Shown in pieces: positions 29,201 through 30,096 of a stretch of DNA of 30,096 bases. Both the position numbers and the translations under genes were made by a program. The stretch spans positions 1 to 30,096 of the IMG/VR virus record IMGVR_UViG_3300048121_000708; one strand, given 5' to 3'. The stretch comes from a virus. How positions within the stretch are numbered: the stretch's first letter is position 1; each line of letters opens with the position of its first letter. The notes under the pieces are model-generated. The model ran no database searches and was not told the origin of the DNA. It saw only the letters and a list, made by a program, of their open reading frames with translations.

Positions 29201-30096
29201 GATCCTAGCTTTTTAACGATAAATCTTGTTAGTGTTTTTAATCAAGCTCAAGAACCAGTAAATGTACAATTGACACCTTTAGGACCTTACTTTACATTGA
29301 TAGATGAAAGTGATGATCCTAGTATAGCGCCAGGTTATTATAACATAGTAATAACTCAGAAATACTTCGATGATGTATTCTTTTTTAGACAATCACCAGA
29401 GTTAAGTAGGTTTTTTAACTTCAACCTTACAGCTATTGTGAACGACCCTTCTAACGAAGACGGTCCTCAGCAGTCAGCCTTTACTTTTGAAGCATATCCA
29501 AAAAACGTTTTACCTTTGTTTGACGCAACCCAACAACAGCCTGAACAAAATGACACAGTGTACAAAAACAATTTAGATGAAGTCTTTGCTACTTACTATA
29601 TATTAAATGGAGCTTTAAATAACGACTTAAGATGGCAAGATTTAGACTTAAGTGTTGTTTCTATTTTTGACCTACTGTCTAGCAATCCTACGCAAGATTT
29701 ACTGGAAGATTCTAGCCAGCAAAATGACTTTTTCACATTTAGAAACTACTTAGAAGTTCAACAGAATGGAGATAAATCTTTAAGATGTGATTTAGAGTCA
29801 GGTGTTGGAACAGGTAACGTAATACCTTCTAACTATCAAGTTGAGATGTTAGCTAGTGACGCTGGTAATAGCGACGTAGCTAGAACTTTGTTTGTAGAAA
29901 TGGTATTTACACCTACTGGAATAACAAATGAAGTTAAGCTTTTTGGCTGTTATAATACATCTAATGTTAGTTATGAAAAATATGTCGCTATTACAGTTGA
30001 AAACTGGAACGGTGGAGGTAACGGTGTTTATATGTATAAAGAAACAGAGTGGGACGCTACAAATGGATTGTTACAGGAAAGCAATGGCACTGTTTT
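26252..30096 (+). CDS. Very large tail (muzzle-like) structural protein, truncated by window edge
   Basis: An open frame of 1281 codons from ATG 26252 with no stop before the right edge. The N-terminus, 'NTFVRSKLNKDLDARLLPQGEYRDAFNVQVSKSEGSSVGSLENVLGN' (about 6-52), is a hallmark of the large tail proteins of crAss-like and marine Bacteroidetes podoviruses. Residues ~65-155 alternate short strands (CIGEIKDESSGFVYLFLTNN ... ILEGLLFWTDNHNQPRVI), suggesting a beta-propeller-like region. Further on are beta-rich domains with fibronectin-like spacing and no catalytic motif that I can see. In crAss-like phages a protein of this size near the ring genes forms the tail muzzle, and that is the best guess. 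The C-terminus is not in the window. Confidence 0.8.
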   Translation, partial: MAQARNTFVRSKLNKDLDARLLPQGEYRDAFNVQVSKSEGSSVGSLENVLGNYKVLDLNELTGVSNLSCIGEIKDESSGFVYLFLTNNELTSYNVNADNFIVRYNTLGEGLSFANILVQGSFLNFSTKFNIYGINILEGLLFWTDNHNQPRVINTALAESSILHYVNEDQISVAKYNPYKSIELYDILSDEPETTMHDVTSKFYPNGGSGSVSGTYNGTDEIVLTNVVGNLVDSLSTTPYNTGAVFSYVDPTGNIVNTTQKIDRFTYADSTTNPSVTEPTWTIELDGPTNVTLTDGQEVIFNANKYYDSTFAGDPDYLESLFPRLSYRFRFEDNEHSLIAPFTQIAFIPKQDGYFLYTPNYLTDQNTNYNGLQEVNDQDSTYASTIVSFVENKVNKIKLKIPLPSSADTLRNNFKVKELDILFKESDGLAVKLIDTISIEEIETKAGSDTFFEYNYLSKKPYKTLPSGDLTRVYDKIPVRAFSQEIISNRIVYGNFQDKHTPLKSINYSVTVSPKEDFNVDDSAVGPDQDYVSKVEYPNHTIKQNRNYQVGIVLQDKFGRSSSVILSNSTEKLLNAATGLAFGGDTIYSPYVGESTPPQDWPGNSLKVLFNEPILPTAPVPSGDLQGWPGIYNGDSTSADYNPLGWYSYKIVVKQTEQEYYNVYAPGIMAAYPQRQGLELSKTSHMVLIGDNINKVPRDLNSVGPDQKQFRSSVQLYGRVENNDLGVDWQNIAYPTNLGDTNDQYYTGRDSNTVSTISTVNDMFEYDPTSPPRPNYIPQFYQYESNPLIARINTPKQIGQISTTNYSPASAESKLDQTTTQGNPNLQLQNVDGTILVNSVISSPKLVEGLLVADVDVLNAPSIKIKNTQGVEVYVTLEAGDVITFKPGLWTGSVTDDSEGLQTPGIQYLAVYETEPVESLLDIYWETSTSGLISDLNSLILSETGGGAGLSPINSTDWDEAFSVGDKILSSDFTVQDNFGTAIDPSFLTINLVSVFNQAQEPVNVQLTPLGPYFTLIDESDDPSIAPGYYNIVITQKYFDDVFFFRQSPELSRFFNFNLTAIVNDPSNEDGPQQSAFTFEAYPKNVLPLFDATQQQPEQNDTVYKNNLDEVFATYYILNGALNNDLRWQDLDLSVVSIFDLLSSNPTQDLLEDSSQQNDFFTFRNYLEVQQNGDKSLRCDLESGVGTGNVIPSNYQVEMLASDAGNSDVARTLFVEMVFTPTGITNEVKLFGCYNTSNVSYEKYVAITVENWNGGGNGVYMYKETEWDATNGLLQESNGTV

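Noticed and set aside
1-30096. tRNA genes, insertion sequences, integrase or attachment sites
   Set aside because: None seen on reading either strand: no cloverleaf with a TTCGA-type loop was noted, and no transposase or integrase motif appears in any credible frame.

Overview
The window looks like the virion-protein and packaging half of the genome of a tailed, probably podovirus-like, phage of a marine Bacteroidetes (flavobacterial-type) host. The evidence is a dense array of rightward genes with 0-30 bp gaps or stop/start overlaps, AT-rich DNA, and starts preceded by A/T-rich leaders ending in AAATATATG- or TAATG-type contexts instead of Shine-Dalgarno sites. It also has a terminase/portal/major capsid/ring/large tail protein order like that of crAss-like phages and related marine podoviruses. 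The crAss-like placement is inference from gene order, protein lengths and remembered family resemblance; no search was run.

Layout. (1) 1-422: the first 24 codons of a leftward gene run off the left edge. A divergent intergenic region follows, with a GC-rich, potentially structured segment (238-309) and a 43-bp dyad element (336-378). (2) 423-8885: a small probable virion protein, then six tail-fibre/adhesin genes and a small conserved phage protein. Three fibres share an N-terminal YPLGTPK-type module. One is collagen-like, one carries a C-type-lectin-like (Fib_succ-type) domain, and the largest ends in an S74 self-cleaving chaperone domain. (3) 8961-11524: a chaperonin cassette with full-length groEL, an overlapping short groES and a winged-helix-like gene. 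(4) 11527-15984: about a dozen small genes, many probably virion-associated or disordered. They include a HExxH zincin, a 3TM-type holin, a second and much larger GroES-like protein, and a probable small terminase. (5) 15984-23250: large terminase, portal, scaffold-like protein and major capsid protein, closed by a strong UUCG-loop terminator. (6) 23297-30096: a second dyad element, then a head-tail block (conserved structural protein, two ring/collar-like proteins, and a very large muzzle/tail-tube-associated protein cut by the right edge).

How it fits together. The terminase pair and portal package DNA into a shell built from the major capsid protein. The ring/collar and muzzle-like proteins make the short tail, and the fibre array supplies interchangeable receptor-binding proteins. 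The phage carries its own GroEL and GroES plus a second two-domain GroES-like protein, which suggests that folding of the capsid or fibres relies on a phage-supplied or phage-modified chaperonin. Two copies of one ~43-bp dyad element, one in the divergent region and one just after the capsid terminator, are the best candidates for shared regulatory sites. The observations most worth following up are the chaperonin set, the repeated dyad elements, the structured leader, the modular fibre array and a GC-rich mosaic patch inside terL.
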